Positions 1 through 8,115 of a stretch of DNA of 64,000 nt are shown one piece after another. The DNA is taken from positions 1 through 64,000 of the forward strand of contig JAKIUW010000010.1 of the NCBI GenBank assembly GCA_021647365.1, read 5' to 3'. The DNA is from Cocleimonas sp. (lineage in GTDB: Bacteria; Pseudomonadota; Gammaproteobacteria; Thiotrichales; Thiotrichaceae). The translations under genes were made by a program, and so were the position numbers. The stretch's first letter is position 1. Every line of letters starts with the position of its first letter. Under the pieces are notes generated by a model that saw nothing but the letters and a program-made list of their open reading frames with translations, did no database searches and was not told where the DNA came from.

Positions 1-258
1 TTGTGAGAAGACTGTATTATGATGTGCCATGCTTGATTCCTTCTTTGATTCAATGACTTATTGCTAAGACAATTTTATCAGATTTTGGAGTCAGGCACTT
101 ACTTTTTATGTTAACGGGACAGTAGTGACCTTATTTACACCCCACTTTTACAGGATGTTTTATCTTCGTGTTCTTTTGTGACTTTCGTGGACATTTTTTG
201 TTTTTCTTTTTCCGTGTCCTTCCGTGTCCTTCCGTGGCAAAAAAGTGTTCAAAGGCCG
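1..258. other. Intergenic region at left edge
   Basis: No convincing gene is visible. The stretch holds a degenerate copy of the dispersed C-rich repeat (about 136-157). It also holds a run of CGTG-containing words (about 165-237: CTTTCGTGGACA, then CCGTGTCCTT twice) related to the hairpin repeat at 33685-33751. The region lies downstream of the minus-strand lolC-lolE pair, so any lolD would have to lie further left, outside the window. A 63-codon plus-strand frame starting at 168 overlaps the lolE 3' end and has no coding character. Confidence 0.6.
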
Positions 259-1545
259 TTAATCATAACGCAACGCCTCCGCTGGCTGCACCTTCGATGC
301 CTTCCATGCAGGATACAAGGTCGCCAATATTGACAATGCCAGTGCACTCAACGCAATAATCACCACATCTAGAACAATGATCTTTGTGTCTATCTGGGTG
401 ATTTGATGTACTTCGGCTTTTAAGAATTGATAATTTAATAACTGTTCTAGCCAGCTCACCACATCGGCAAGGTTCATCGCTAATAACAAACCTAGACCAA
501 CGCCGATGGCTGTACCAATCAGCCCTAGCACGCTACCTTGCACGATGAATAATTTCATTACTTGTGCGGGCGACATGCCTAATGTTCTGAGTATTGCGAT
601 GTCTGATTGTTTTTCGGTGACGATCATTATCAAGGTGGAAACTAGGTTAAATGCTGCTATGCCGATGATTAATATAAGAATCAAAAACAACATGGCTTTA
701 AATAACTGTAAAGATTTGAATAAATTGGCATTTTGAGTCGTCCAATTGGTAATCAGATAATCCCCTGTGGATGCATCGGCAATCGCATAGGTGACATCTT
801 GCGCTTTAAAAATATCATCCAAACGCAGGCGTAGCCCTGTAACGTAATCGCCCATTTCAAAAAGATCAATCGCGTCTTGCAGATGGATATAAGCCGTCGC
901 ACTATCAAACACTTGCATATCGACCTTAAAGGTTGATACCACGGTAAAATCTTTTAACAGAGGCGTTTGATTATCCGCTGTTTGCGTTCCATCATCATTA
1001 ACTGTAAATGATTGTTTACGCGGGCTAAGCAACATGACCGAATCACCAATCACCACGCCCAGTTTTTTAGCCAGTGTTTCGCCTAAGATAATATTGTACT
1101 CACCCGCTTTGAGGCTGTCTAAACTCGCAGGCTTTGCGATATACTCTTCAATGTGTCCTATATTCCTTTCAAACTCAGGCAATACACCTTGTATCAATGT
1201 GCCTCGCACTTTATCTGCTTCTTTAAGCATCACTTGGCGTTCGATAAAAGGCGCAGCATCCAATACGTGCTTAGCTTCCATTACTTCTCTTCTGCGCTTT
1301 TCCCAATGAGGTAACTGCCAATTTGACGCGCTTACTGTCACGTGTGAAAACATCTTTAAAAAGCGATCACGCATACCTTGTTCATAGCCATTGACCGCCG
1401 ATAGCACCGTGATTAAAACAAGCACGCCCAATGCGATGCCGACAACCGATGCCAATGAAATAAACGAGATAAAGTGATTATCGCGCTTGGCTTTTATGTA
1501 GCTTAAGCCAATATAGGCTGATAGAGGTTGGAACATTTTCATCAT
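259..1545 (-). CDS. lolE: Lipoprotein-releasing ABC transporter permease, LolE-type
   Basis: Inner-membrane permease of the LolCDE machine, which extracts outer-membrane lipoproteins from the inner membrane and passes them to LolA. The 428 residues show the FtsX/MacB architecture: one N-terminal membrane segment (about 25-50, ending LSAVNGYE), a large periplasmic domain (about 60-270), three C-terminal membrane segments (about 285-410) and the family end PAEALRYD. The segment containing AILRTLGMSPAQ is closer to LolE than LolC, so the symbol is inferred. It overlaps the upstream permease gene by 4 bases (ATGA), implying translational coupling. An internal ATG at codon 4 (MFQPL) aligns with the start of the upstream paralogue and could be the real start. 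LolD, the ATPase, is not in the pair. Confidence 0.82.
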   Translation of the reverse strand: MMKMFQPLSAYIGLSYIKAKRDNHFISFISLASVVGIALGVLVLITVLSAVNGYEQGMRDRFLKMFSHVTVSASNWQLPHWEKRRREVMEAKHVLDAAPFIERQVMLKEADKVRGTLIQGVLPEFERNIGHIEEYIAKPASLDSLKAGEYNIILGETLAKKLGVVIGDSVMLLSPRKQSFTVNDDGTQTADNQTPLLKDFTVVSTFKVDMQVFDSATAYIHLQDAIDLFEMGDYVTGLRLRLDDIFKAQDVTYAIADASTGDYLITNWTTQNANLFKSLQLFKAMLFLILILIIGIAAFNLVSTLIMIVTEKQSDIAILRTLGMSPAQVMKLFIVQGSVLGLIGTAIGVGLGLLLAMNLADVVSWLEQLLNYQFLKAEVHQITQIDTKIIVLDVVIIALSALALSILATLYPAWKASKVQPAEALRYD

Positions 1546-2804
1546 TCGTACCTCAACGATTCAGCGGGTTGCACTTTTGAGGCTCGGCTAGCGGGATAAA
1601 TTGTGGCTAAAATCGCCAACACAAAAGCAAGAACCGCAATACCAACAACTTGGGCTTTGTCGATAACGGATGGAATGCGAGAATCAGTATAAAATAATTC
1701 TGCGGGCATAAGCTGTACGCCAAATAGGTTTTCGATTCCTGCGATAATCACTTCTACATTACTCGCCAGCAATACGCCAAATATTGCGCCCAAAAGCGCA
1801 CCAACAAAACCAATGATCGTCCCTTGCACCATAAACACCCGTTTGATTTGAGCAGGCGACATACCTTGAGTGCGCAAGATAGCGATGTCTGCTTGCTTAT
1901 CATTAACCACCATCACAAGTGTTGAGACAAGATTAAATACGGCGACTAAAACAATGAGAAACAAGAAGAAAAACATTACTTTTCGTTCTGTTTCCATCAC
2001 TTGAAAAAGGCTTTTGTGCGCTTGCCCCCAATCTTCAATATGATATTCATCGCCGAATTCAGTTTGTAACTGTTGCGCTAATCGTGGCGCTTTAAAGGAA
2101 TCATCCAGTTTTAGGCGAATGCCTGTTACTTGCTCTTTGGTTCTAAACAGCTTTCTGGCATCACGCAGATGGATAAACGCGGTCATATTATCGTACTCTG
2201 CCATATTCACTTGATAGATAGCGCTCACTGTAAAGCGCTTCATACGAGGAATCATTCCTGCTGGCGTGACGCGAATCTGTGAGGTGATCACCGTTACCTT
2301 ATCACCAAGAAATACGCCAAGCTGTTGCGCCAAACCTGAACCAAGTGCAATATTGTAACTGCGCGGTTTTAAGGCATCAAAGTCGCCATCAATAATATTT
2401 TTGGCAACATTGCCTACTTTACCCTGCTCCTCTGGCAAAACGCCCTGAATCAATATGCCGCCTGGAATTCCATTGGCGCTAATCATCACTTGCTTTTGCA
2501 CAAAAGGCGCTGAGCCTTGTACAGATGGATTTTTAAGAAGCTTTGTTTGAACATCCCGCCAGTCGGAAAGTAAGCCATCAGCTTCGCCGTCCGTCCCAGA
2601 AATCGTGACATGTGAGACCATGCTTAGTATTCTTCCTTTTAACTCTTTCTCGAACCCATTCATGACAGAAAGAACGGTGATAAGTACAAGAACCCCAAAT
2701 AAAATCCCCAGCATTGATGCGAGGGAGATAAAAGAAATAAAGTTATTTTTGTGCTTCGAACGCGTATAGCGTAGCCCGACAAAGAGTTCTAAAGGTTTAA
2801 ACAT
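1542..2804 (-). CDS. lolC: Lipoprotein-releasing ABC transporter permease, LolC-type
   Basis: First gene of a two-permease operon. The 420-residue protein is clearly paralogous to its downstream neighbour: both begin with a MF-P-L segment followed by NFISFISLAS or HFISFISLAS, and both end in VQPAE-LRY. It has one N-terminal membrane helix (about 22-47), a periplasmic domain, and three helices in the last 150 residues. The AILRTQGMSPAQI segment resembles E. coli LolC (AILQTQGLTPRQI), the basis for this symbol. In E. coli lolD lies between lolC and lolE; here the two permease genes overlap directly. The start at 2804 is an ATG, and a divergent plus-strand gene begins at 2898. Confidence 0.82.
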   Translation of the reverse strand: MFKPLELFVGLRYTRSKHKNNFISFISLASMLGILFGVLVLITVLSVMNGFEKELKGRILSMVSHVTISGTDGEADGLLSDWRDVQTKLLKNPSVQGSAPFVQKQVMISANGIPGGILIQGVLPEEQGKVGNVAKNIIDGDFDALKPRSYNIALGSGLAQQLGVFLGDKVTVITSQIRVTPAGMIPRMKRFTVSAIYQVNMAEYDNMTAFIHLRDARKLFRTKEQVTGIRLKLDDSFKAPRLAQQLQTEFGDEYHIEDWGQAHKSLFQVMETERKVMFFFLFLIVLVAVFNLVSTLVMVVNDKQADIAILRTQGMSPAQIKRVFMVQGTIIGFVGALLGAIFGVLLASNVEVIIAGIENLFGVQLMPAELFYTDSRIPSVIDKAQVVGIAVLAFVLAILATIYPASRASKVQPAESLRYE

Positions 2805-2897
2805 GGTTGCGGATTATAGCCTTAACCCTCTGTGATAACTGAGTAATTTTAATAAGTTTTTAATAATTTTAATAACAAGAAAAAAGAGAATAATAAA

Positions 2898-3212
2898 ATG
2901 AATACTAAACCCCAACTCCTCAAGCTTTCATTAGGTGTAGTACTTGCTTTAACAACACAAATGATTCCTGTAACGGCTCAAGCTGATATTTTATCAATTG
3001 GCTCAAATGCTCAAGTTTTGAAAAAAGCTAATCTGCCGAAGTCTGGCGATAGCATGTCAACGGTAAGCCGAAAGTATGGCGCAGCACAACGCGTTAAGAA
3101 GTCAAAAGGCAAAATCACAAAACGTAACCCTAAGATTACTCGTTGGGATTACGCTGGATTTTCAGTATATTTTGAGAACTCACACGTAATTCATAGTGTG
3201 GCTCGTCGATAA
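2898..3212 (+). CDS. Small exported protein of a conserved gammaproteobacterial family
   Basis: A 104-residue protein with an N-terminal signal peptide (hydrophobic stretch about 9-26, likely cut after QADI or TAQA). A short mature part contains GDSMSTVSRKYGAAQRV and ends ITRWDYAGFSVYFENSHVIHSV. The ITRWDY-FSVYFE-VIHSV signature recurs in short periplasmic proteins of Pseudomonas and relatives, sometimes annotated loosely as phosphodiesterase; no catalytic motif is visible here. It is transcribed divergently from lolC, with AAGAGAATAA just before the ATG as a weak ribosome site. A good intrinsic terminator follows at 3253-3284. The function is unknown. Confidence 0.75.
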   Translation: MNTKPQLLKLSLGVVLALTTQMIPVTAQADILSIGSNAQVLKKANLPKSGDSMSTVSRKYGAAQRVKKSKGKITKRNPKITRWDYAGFSVYFENSHVIHSVARR

Positions 3213-3252
3213 AAGCTAGCTTCAATTTAATAGTTATTCTTAATTTCACTCT

Positions 3253-3284
3253 AAGCCTTTGGTGATTCGTTGCCGAAGGTTTTT
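3253..3284 (+). terminator. Intrinsic terminator after the 104-residue exported protein
   Basis: CCTTTGG (3256-3262) pairs with CCGAAGG (3273-3279) through seven pairs including one G-T, extended by an outer AAG/TTT. A run of five T follows at 3280-3284. It lies 40 bases after the stop codon at 3212. Confidence 0.65.
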
Positions 3285-3322
3285 GTGTGTTCGCTGTATT
3301 TATCACTATTTGAATAAACTAT

Positions 3323-3401
3323 AAAGCACACCCCCCCACTTTTGAATGATAGTTCGTTAGTTTTTTAACAACTGCATAGAATTTATGCAAAGCTACATGA
3401 T
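3323..3401 (+). repeat. Dispersed C-rich repeat, single copy with 3' extension
   Basis: Core AAGCACA-C7-ACTTTT at 3323-3344, followed by GAATGAT in place of the usual ACATGAT. About 20 bases further on is a second conserved word (3371-3401) containing TAGAATTTATGCAAAGCT and CATGAT. The same two-part arrangement occurs at 25742-25810, so the mobile or duplicated unit is probably longer than the core. It lies between two convergent genes. Confidence 0.8.
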
Positions 3402-3410
3402 CATCAAAAA

Positions 3411-3440
3411 CAAAAAACGCCCACACAAGGTGGGCGTTCT
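3411..3440 (-). terminator. Intrinsic terminator for the 84-residue exported protein
   Basis: AACGCCCAC (3416-3424) and GTGGGCGTT (3430-3438) form a perfect 9-bp stem with a 5-base loop. On the minus strand it is followed by a T-rich run (the A-rich tract 3405-3417 on plus). It sits about 20 bases after the stop of the gene ending at 3459. Confidence 0.85.
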
Positions 3441-3458
3441 ATGAATCTAAAGCTTAGC

Positions 3459-3713
3459 TTATTGAGCAGGGGCTTTAGGCTCTTCAGCAGCTGCATCCGC
3501 ACCCGCTTCAGCTTCACAAACTGGTAAAGTCAGCTTAGCCTTATCTTCAGCAGTCATTAAATCCACTTCTGTTTGTGGAACACACTCGATTTCAACAACT
3601 GTGCCATCAGCAGCTGTAGCCCCTTCTGCTGCTTTAGTTTCTGCAAAAGCAGGAATTGATAGGCCCAACGCTAGGATGATTGAAGTTGATAGTGCTGTTT
3701 TTTTAATAGTCAT
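3459..3713 (-). CDS. Small acidic exported protein of unknown function
   Basis: An 84-residue protein with a clear signal peptide: Lys-rich start, hydrophobic stretch about 9-21, and an AFA-E cleavage site. The mature part of about 60 residues is acidic and Ala/Glu-rich. It has two cysteines (in IECVPQ and LPVCEAE) that could form a disulphide, and a low-complexity tail ending in EEPKAPAQ. AAGGAG lies 8-9 bases before the ATG, one of the best ribosome sites in the window, and a strong terminator follows. The gene therefore looks genuinely expressed despite its size. I do not recognise the family. Confidence 0.7.
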   Translation of the reverse strand: MTIKKTALSTSIILALGLSIPAFAETKAAEGATAADGTVVEIECVPQTEVDLMTAEDKAKLTLPVCEAEAGADAAAEEPKAPAQ

Positions 3714-4154
3714 TTTATGTACTCCTTAAAGTTTTATTTTGACATTTGTTTTAACATTATGAAGCAAGTGTAGTAATCCCTCGATGTGACTCATGTATAA
3801 ATACAAGAAAACAACACTCTGTTCATCAGACTGCAATCAAGATTTGAATAATTTGTAAAAACCAAAAATTAATCACAGCAGCTTCGGGAAGTACGACGGG
3901 ATGACCTGCGAATAGTTCCAACACATTTTTTGAAAAAATGTTTCACACATCTAAAACTAAAATTAGTGTTTTTTTATCTTATTGAATTAATTGATTAAAT
4001 TTTAGAAAGGAAATTTTAGAAAAAATTTAAAAAAAAATGAAAAGTATTTGTTTCACGAATGTGTACATACAGCCAAATCAAGACAACTAAACAAAAAAAG
4101 AAGAACCAAACAATGATTTAGTAGCATTAGAAAGTTGAGAAATGAGAAGTCCTT
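3714..4154. other. AT-rich intergenic stretch without a recognisable gene
   Basis: This 441-base stretch is strongly AT-rich, with A-tracts around 4010-4040 and 4090-4100. It must contain the promoter of the minus-strand 84-residue protein. No reading frame longer than about 60 codons, no copy of the dispersed repeat and no convincing hairpin was seen. Its composition would allow a small RNA gene or a curved-DNA region, but nothing in the sequence demonstrates one. Confidence 0.5.
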
Positions 4155-4598
4155 CTAAGAAAAAATTTCAAGTAATATAATAAAAAATACAGCAAAAACA
4201 CTAATTAGGAACAACTGAACCAAGCGAAACTTATCAATCACCATTGAGTCAGCATTATAGCGATGACTCTGTGTCTGTACTTTTTCTTTACTAAAGTCTC
4301 TATTGATAGCACTTGTTCTAGTCGTTATAACACGTGGATGATTTTTATTAAAACCAGTGAAATCTACAACCACTTGATCATTAACCGCTCGGTTAATCAG
4401 CGCCTGCAGTAACGGGGTTTCACGTTTGAAAACGGGTTTAACTGAAGATATTTTTTTATTCCAGCCTATTTTTGCCACTGCTGTAATGGTTCTTTGTGCT
4501 CCAAACTCATCCACTAAAACGTACTCAATCGCACCTTTGCTTTGTGAAACTTGTTTGAAGTTATATTCTTTGATTGTGAATGTTTTAACCATAAGCAT
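4155..4598 (-). CDS. Hypothetical protein with C-terminal membrane anchor
   Basis: A 147-residue protein with no N-terminal signal. The first ~115 residues are polar, with a repeated basic/hydrophobic pattern. A single hydrophobic helix at about 126-145 (VQLFLISVFAVFFIILLEIF) lies almost at the C-terminus, the arrangement of a tail-anchored inner-membrane protein. AAGGAT lies about 9 bases upstream of the ATG at 4598; a second ATG two codons later is an alternative. It is 60 bases downstream of the AlkB-type gene on the same strand, so the two may be co-transcribed. I do not recognise the family, and the long AT-rich gap downstream gives no further clue. Confidence 0.6.
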   Translation of the reverse strand: MLMVKTFTIKEYNFKQVSQSKGAIEYVLVDEFGAQRTITAVAKIGWNKKISSVKPVFKRETPLLQALINRAVNDQVVVDFTGFNKNHPRVITTRTSAINRDFSKEKVQTQSHRYNADSMVIDKFRLVQLFLISVFAVFFIILLEIFS

Positions 4599-4659
4599 AG
4601 GGTAATTATCCTTAAGGAAATTAGCCTTACAAAACAGATAAACGTAAATATATTAGGCT

Positions 4660-5283
4660 TCAAGTGTCGTAATAACCATTATGACGCTTCATCACCCTAA
4701 AGGTTAAGTTAATCCGAGGCTCAGATACCTTCTTAGTCTTAGGGAGCGAATGCAACCAATGTGTCTGCGTTGCTCCTTTCATAATCAACAAACTTCCCGC
4801 TTCTAACGCTATTGAAACTGTTTCTTTACTTTTTTTATGCTTAAATGAAAATTTTCTCTTTGTGCCAAAAGTTAATGAGGCAATCGATGCTTGACCATTC
4901 AAGGTGTATTCATCATCACTGTGCCAAGCCACGCCTTCATCACCATCATGGTACAAATTTAACAAACAAGAGTTGAAAATAACGTCACACTTCGTCTCAA
5001 CGATCTTCTTTAGCACCAGTAGCTCTTTCGTCCAAGGTAAAGCGTGTTTGGTCTTCCTAGAATAAGTGTAGTGATAATCAACGTCTCCATACCATGCAAC
5101 TTTACGCTTGGTAACAATATGCTTGTCATATACAATCATTTCATCATTTTTCCATGCTGTAGACTCTAATAGATGATTGAAGTAGTGATCACAAACATCA
5201 GGCTCTAAAATTGAACCAAAGTAATTCACTACGCCATCGTAAGGCAGTAAATTTAACCTGTTATCGAATTTGAATAAATCCAT
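4660..5283 (-). CDS. alkB: AlkB-type 2-oxoglutarate/Fe(II) dioxygenase
   Basis: Predicted DNA repair enzyme that oxidatively removes alkyl groups such as 1-methyladenine and 3-methylcytosine. The 207-residue sequence follows the ALKBH2/3-like bacterial subgroup. The iron ligands are visible as H121 and D123 in AWHSDDE and H178 in HWLHSLP. The 2-oxoglutarate clamp is visible as RINLTFR (R190, R196), and the NLYHDGDEGV segment precedes the first ligand. Length is normal for the subgroup. AAAGGA lies about 14 bases upstream of the ATG, rather far. No ada-like regulator or second adaptive-response gene is nearby. The gene symbol is by family, not proven orthology with E. coli AlkB. Confidence 0.85.
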   Translation of the reverse strand: MDLFKFDNRLNLLPYDGVVNYFGSILEPDVCDHYFNHLLESTAWKNDEMIVYDKHIVTKRKVAWYGDVDYHYTYSRKTKHALPWTKELLVLKKIVETKCDVIFNSCLLNLYHDGDEGVAWHSDDEYTLNGQASIASLTFGTKRKFSFKHKKSKETVSIALEAGSLLIMKGATQTHWLHSLPKTKKVSEPRINLTFRVMKRHNGYYDT

Positions 5284-5305
5284 CTATTAGTTGCTGATCC
5301 TTTTG

Positions 5306-5330
5306 AAGCACACCCCTCTAGTTTTACATA
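5306..5330 (+). repeat. Degenerate dispersed C-rich repeat
   Basis: AAGCACACCCCTCTAGTTTTACATA matches the core with substitutions in the C-run. It lies in the 53-base gap between pepN and the AlkB-type gene and is oriented with the C-rich strand on plus. Confidence 0.6.
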
Positions 5331-5336
5331 GTCGCC

Positions 5337-7943
5337 TTACAATGCCTTAGTAACAATTTCAAAAACATCTCCTGACAACCCATCTTGCGCTTTAATTCTT
5401 TCAAGTTGCTCACGCATAAAAATGGAACGCCCTACTTCATAATGTCGCCAGTTCATTAGTGCGCGTACCATTCGTGAAGCAACTTGCGGATTAAGCTTAT
5501 CCAGTTCTAAAACCCGATCGGCATGAAACTGGTATCCCGAGCCATCCGCTTTGTGGAAATTAACCGGGCTACCCGAGGAGAATGCACCAATTAATGAGCG
5601 CACTTTATTAGGATTTTTAATGCTAAACAGCTTGTGACTCATTAAGCCTTTTACTTTATCTAAGGTGTCAGGCAGGCTGGATGAGGCTTGCATGGCAAAC
5701 CATTTATCCATCACTAACGTGTCATGCTGCCATTTTTGTTCAAAGTCATCGAGTGCTTGTTGACGTTGTGGGCAGTCGATATTAATTAACACCGCCAGCG
5801 CTGAGAGTGTGTCTGTCATGTTTTTCGCGGTGCTAAACTGTTGGTAGCATTGCTCGTGAATGCTAGGGTCGTTGATTTTACCTAAATAGTTTAGCGAGAC
5901 ATTTTTTAAATCGCGTTTACCGATGCTACTCGCATCTATTTTGTACTCGCCGTGATCTTGTAGCTCATCATAGATTTTTTCTAATGGTAGGCGTAAACCT
6001 TGAGCGATGCTTTTAGCTAAGAACTCACGTACTTCGTGTATTGCTTCGGGGTCGGCTTGGTCTATCATTTCTGCTAGGTCTGTCTCAGAAGGTAAGATCA
6101 ATATCCCAGCACGTAGCGCATAATCCAAACCATCATTTTCTAACACTCGTTGATAAGCCTCTATAACTTTAGGCTCCACCCCTAGAGCTTCGCCTTTTTG
6201 TTTGGCTTCAAGCATTTCTAGCAACAGTGTTTTAGCAAGGCGCTGGCTGGCCTCCCAGCGATTAAAATCATCTTGATCGTATTGCATTAAAAAGATCGTG
6301 TCATCAATGCTGTAATCGTAATTAAGTTTTACGGGAGCAGAAAAGTTTTGTAACAATGATGGTAAAGGCTTGCTAGGTATATTTTCAAACACCAACGTTT
6401 GCTCTTTCTCTGTAAGCTGTACCGTATCAGACAAAAGCACCGTGCCCTGTTCATCCAAAAGGCTAAGCTTTAAAGGAATCAAGTAAGGCTTTTTATCACT
6501 GGCTTTTGACTCAGGGGTGTCGTTGAAGTGCTGAGAGAAATGCAAACTACAGATTTTTTCAGTGGCATCATAATCCATTTTAACATCCAAGCTCGGCGTA
6601 CCTGCTTGGTTATACCAGACCTGCATTTGGCTCAAGTCAACCTGGTTCGCATCAGCCATCGCTGCTAGAAAATCTTCTGTCGTGACTGCTTGACCATCAT
6701 GGCGTGTAAAATACAAGTCCATGCCTTTACGGAAGCCGTCTTGCCCTAGCAAAGTATCATACAAACGTACTATTTCGGCACCTTTTTCATAAACGGTCAT
6801 GGTGTAAAAATTATTAATTTCCATAAACGACTCAGGACGAATGGGATGCGCCATCGGGCTAGCATCTTCAGCAAACTGATGGGTGCGCAACATACGCACA
6901 TCGTCGATACGTTTTACTGCGCGTGAATGTAAATCAGCGGTAAACTCTTGATCTCTAAAGACGGTTAAGCCCTCTTTTAAACTGAGCTGAAACCAATCAC
7001 GACAAGTTACGCGATTACCCGTCCAGTTATGAAAGTATTCATGCCCTATGACCGCTTCAATATTAATATAATCGTTATCCGTAGCAGTTTCTGGGCTAGC
7101 AAAGACGAGTTTAGAGTTAAAGACATTCAAGCCCTTATTTTCCATTGCTCCCATATTGAAATCGTCTACCGCTACAATCATGTAAATATCAAGGTCGTAC
7201 TCCAGCCCAAAGCGTTCTTCATCCCATTTCATCGCACGCTTAAGCGACTGCATCGCATGATCACATTTGTCGATATTGTGTGCTTCGGTATAAATTTCTA
7301 GTTTTACGTCTCTACCCGAACTTGTTGTATAGCTATCTGTAACGTGTTCTAAATCCCCTGCCACTAACGCAAATAGATAGGCTGGTTTTTTGAATGGGTC
7401 TTGCCATTTAGCAAAGTGTCTGCCGTTTTCAAGTTCACCCGAGTCAATTAGATTACCGTTAGAAAGCATCACAGGGTTTTTAGTTTTATCCGCACGAATC
7501 GTGGTGGTGAATTTACCCATCACATCAGGGCGATCTAAAAAGTAAGTGATTTTACGAAAACCTTGTGCCTCACACTGTGTACAAAAATTACCGCTGGATT
7601 GATACAAACCTTCGAGTGATGTGTTTTTTTGTGGGTAGATTTTGGTGGTAATGACCAACGTAAACTCATCCGCAAGATTACTTAAAGTCATCCCCGAATC
7701 AGTCAGTGTGTAATCTCCCTCAGCTAGCTCGTAACCACTGATAGCGATGCGTTGAAGCTCTAATTCAGCACCAAAAAGCTCAAGGTCAACTAAGGAGGAA
7801 TCAACATTACGTTTGTAGTCAACCGAAGCCGTGACCATCGAATAATCGTCTTCGAAATCAAATACTAAGTCTACAGTATCAATCCAAAAGGCGGGTTGCT
7901 GGTAGTCTTTAAGGAATATAGTTTTGGCTTCGGCGTGTTTCAT
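5337..7943 (-). CDS. pepN: Aminopeptidase N (M1 family zinc metallopeptidase)
   Basis: Cytoplasmic broad-specificity aminopeptidase that trims N-terminal residues from peptides, especially basic and neutral ones. The longest reading of the frame has 872 residues, the usual PepN length. Numbered from its first codon, the substrate-binding GAMEN motif is at 269-273, the zinc motif HEYFH at 305-309 and the third zinc ligand is E328 in LKEGL; all are intact. The whole HEYFHNWTGNRVTCRDWFQ block matches gammaproteobacterial PepN. The first codon of the frame is a GTG at 7955; ATG codons at 7952 and 7943 are better, and 7943 (MKHAEAKTIFL) is chosen because AAGTG lies 8 bases upstream. It stands alone between repeats. 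Confidence 0.95.
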   Translation of the reverse strand: MKHAEAKTIFLKDYQQPAFWIDTVDLVFDFEDDYSMVTASVDYKRNVDSSLVDLELFGAELELQRIAISGYELAEGDYTLTDSGMTLSNLADEFTLVITTKIYPQKNTSLEGLYQSSGNFCTQCEAQGFRKITYFLDRPDVMGKFTTTIRADKTKNPVMLSNGNLIDSGELENGRHFAKWQDPFKKPAYLFALVAGDLEHVTDSYTTSSGRDVKLEIYTEAHNIDKCDHAMQSLKRAMKWDEERFGLEYDLDIYMIVAVDDFNMGAMENKGLNVFNSKLVFASPETATDNDYINIEAVIGHEYFHNWTGNRVTCRDWFQLSLKEGLTVFRDQEFTADLHSRAVKRIDDVRMLRTHQFAEDASPMAHPIRPESFMEINNFYTMTVYEKGAEIVRLYDTLLGQDGFRKGMDLYFTRHDGQAVTTEDFLAAMADANQVDLSQMQVWYNQAGTPSLDVKMDYDATEKICSLHFSQHFNDTPESKASDKKPYLIPLKLSLLDEQGTVLLSDTVQLTEKEQTLVFENIPSKPLPSLLQNFSAPVKLNYDYSIDDTIFLMQYDQDDFNRWEASQRLAKTLLLEMLEAKQKGEALGVEPKVIEAYQRVLENDGLDYALRAGILILPSETDLAEMIDQADPEAIHEVREFLAKSIAQGLRLPLEKIYDELQDHGEYKIDASSIGKRDLKNVSLNYLGKINDPSIHEQCYQQFSTAKNMTDTLSALAVLINIDCPQRQQALDDFEQKWQHDTLVMDKWFAMQASSSLPDTLDKVKGLMSHKLFSIKNPNKVRSLIGAFSSGSPVNFHKADGSGYQFHADRVLELDKLNPQVASRMVRALMNWRHYEVGRSIFMREQLERIKAQDGLSGDVFEIVTKAL

Positions 7944-7985
7944 GGCGTGCATCACTTATACGGTATAAAATAATATCGCATATAA

Positions 7986-8010
7986 AAGCACACCCCCCCA
8001 CTTTTACGCA
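7986..8010 (+). repeat. Dispersed C-rich repeat, single copy
   Basis: AAGCACA-C7-ACTTTTACGCA, a full core with a changed 3' end. It lies between the terminator of the giant lipoprotein gene and the start of pepN, C-rich strand on plus although both neighbours are on minus. Confidence 0.8.
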
Positions 8011-8040
8011 AGCTTAGTATTTTATTATTGTATGTTTACT

Positions 8041-8072
8041 CAAAATAAAAAAGCCCCTGATACTCAGGGGCT
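8041..8072 (-). terminator. Intrinsic terminator of the giant CAP lipoprotein gene
   Basis: AGCCCCTGA (8052-8060) and TCAGGGGCT (8064-8072) form a perfect 9-bp stem with a 3-base loop. On the minus strand the stem is followed by a T-rich tract (plus-strand AAAATAAAAA). It lies about 45 bases beyond the stop codon at 8116. Confidence 0.9.
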
Positions 8073-8115
8073 AGGTACTTCAGAAAGTTAATATTATATC
8101 TACTATTGAAAACAA

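Noticed and set aside
98..121. Possible promoter-like AT-rich words near the left edge
   Set aside because: No gene starts nearby on plus, and the words have no convincing -35/-10 spacing.
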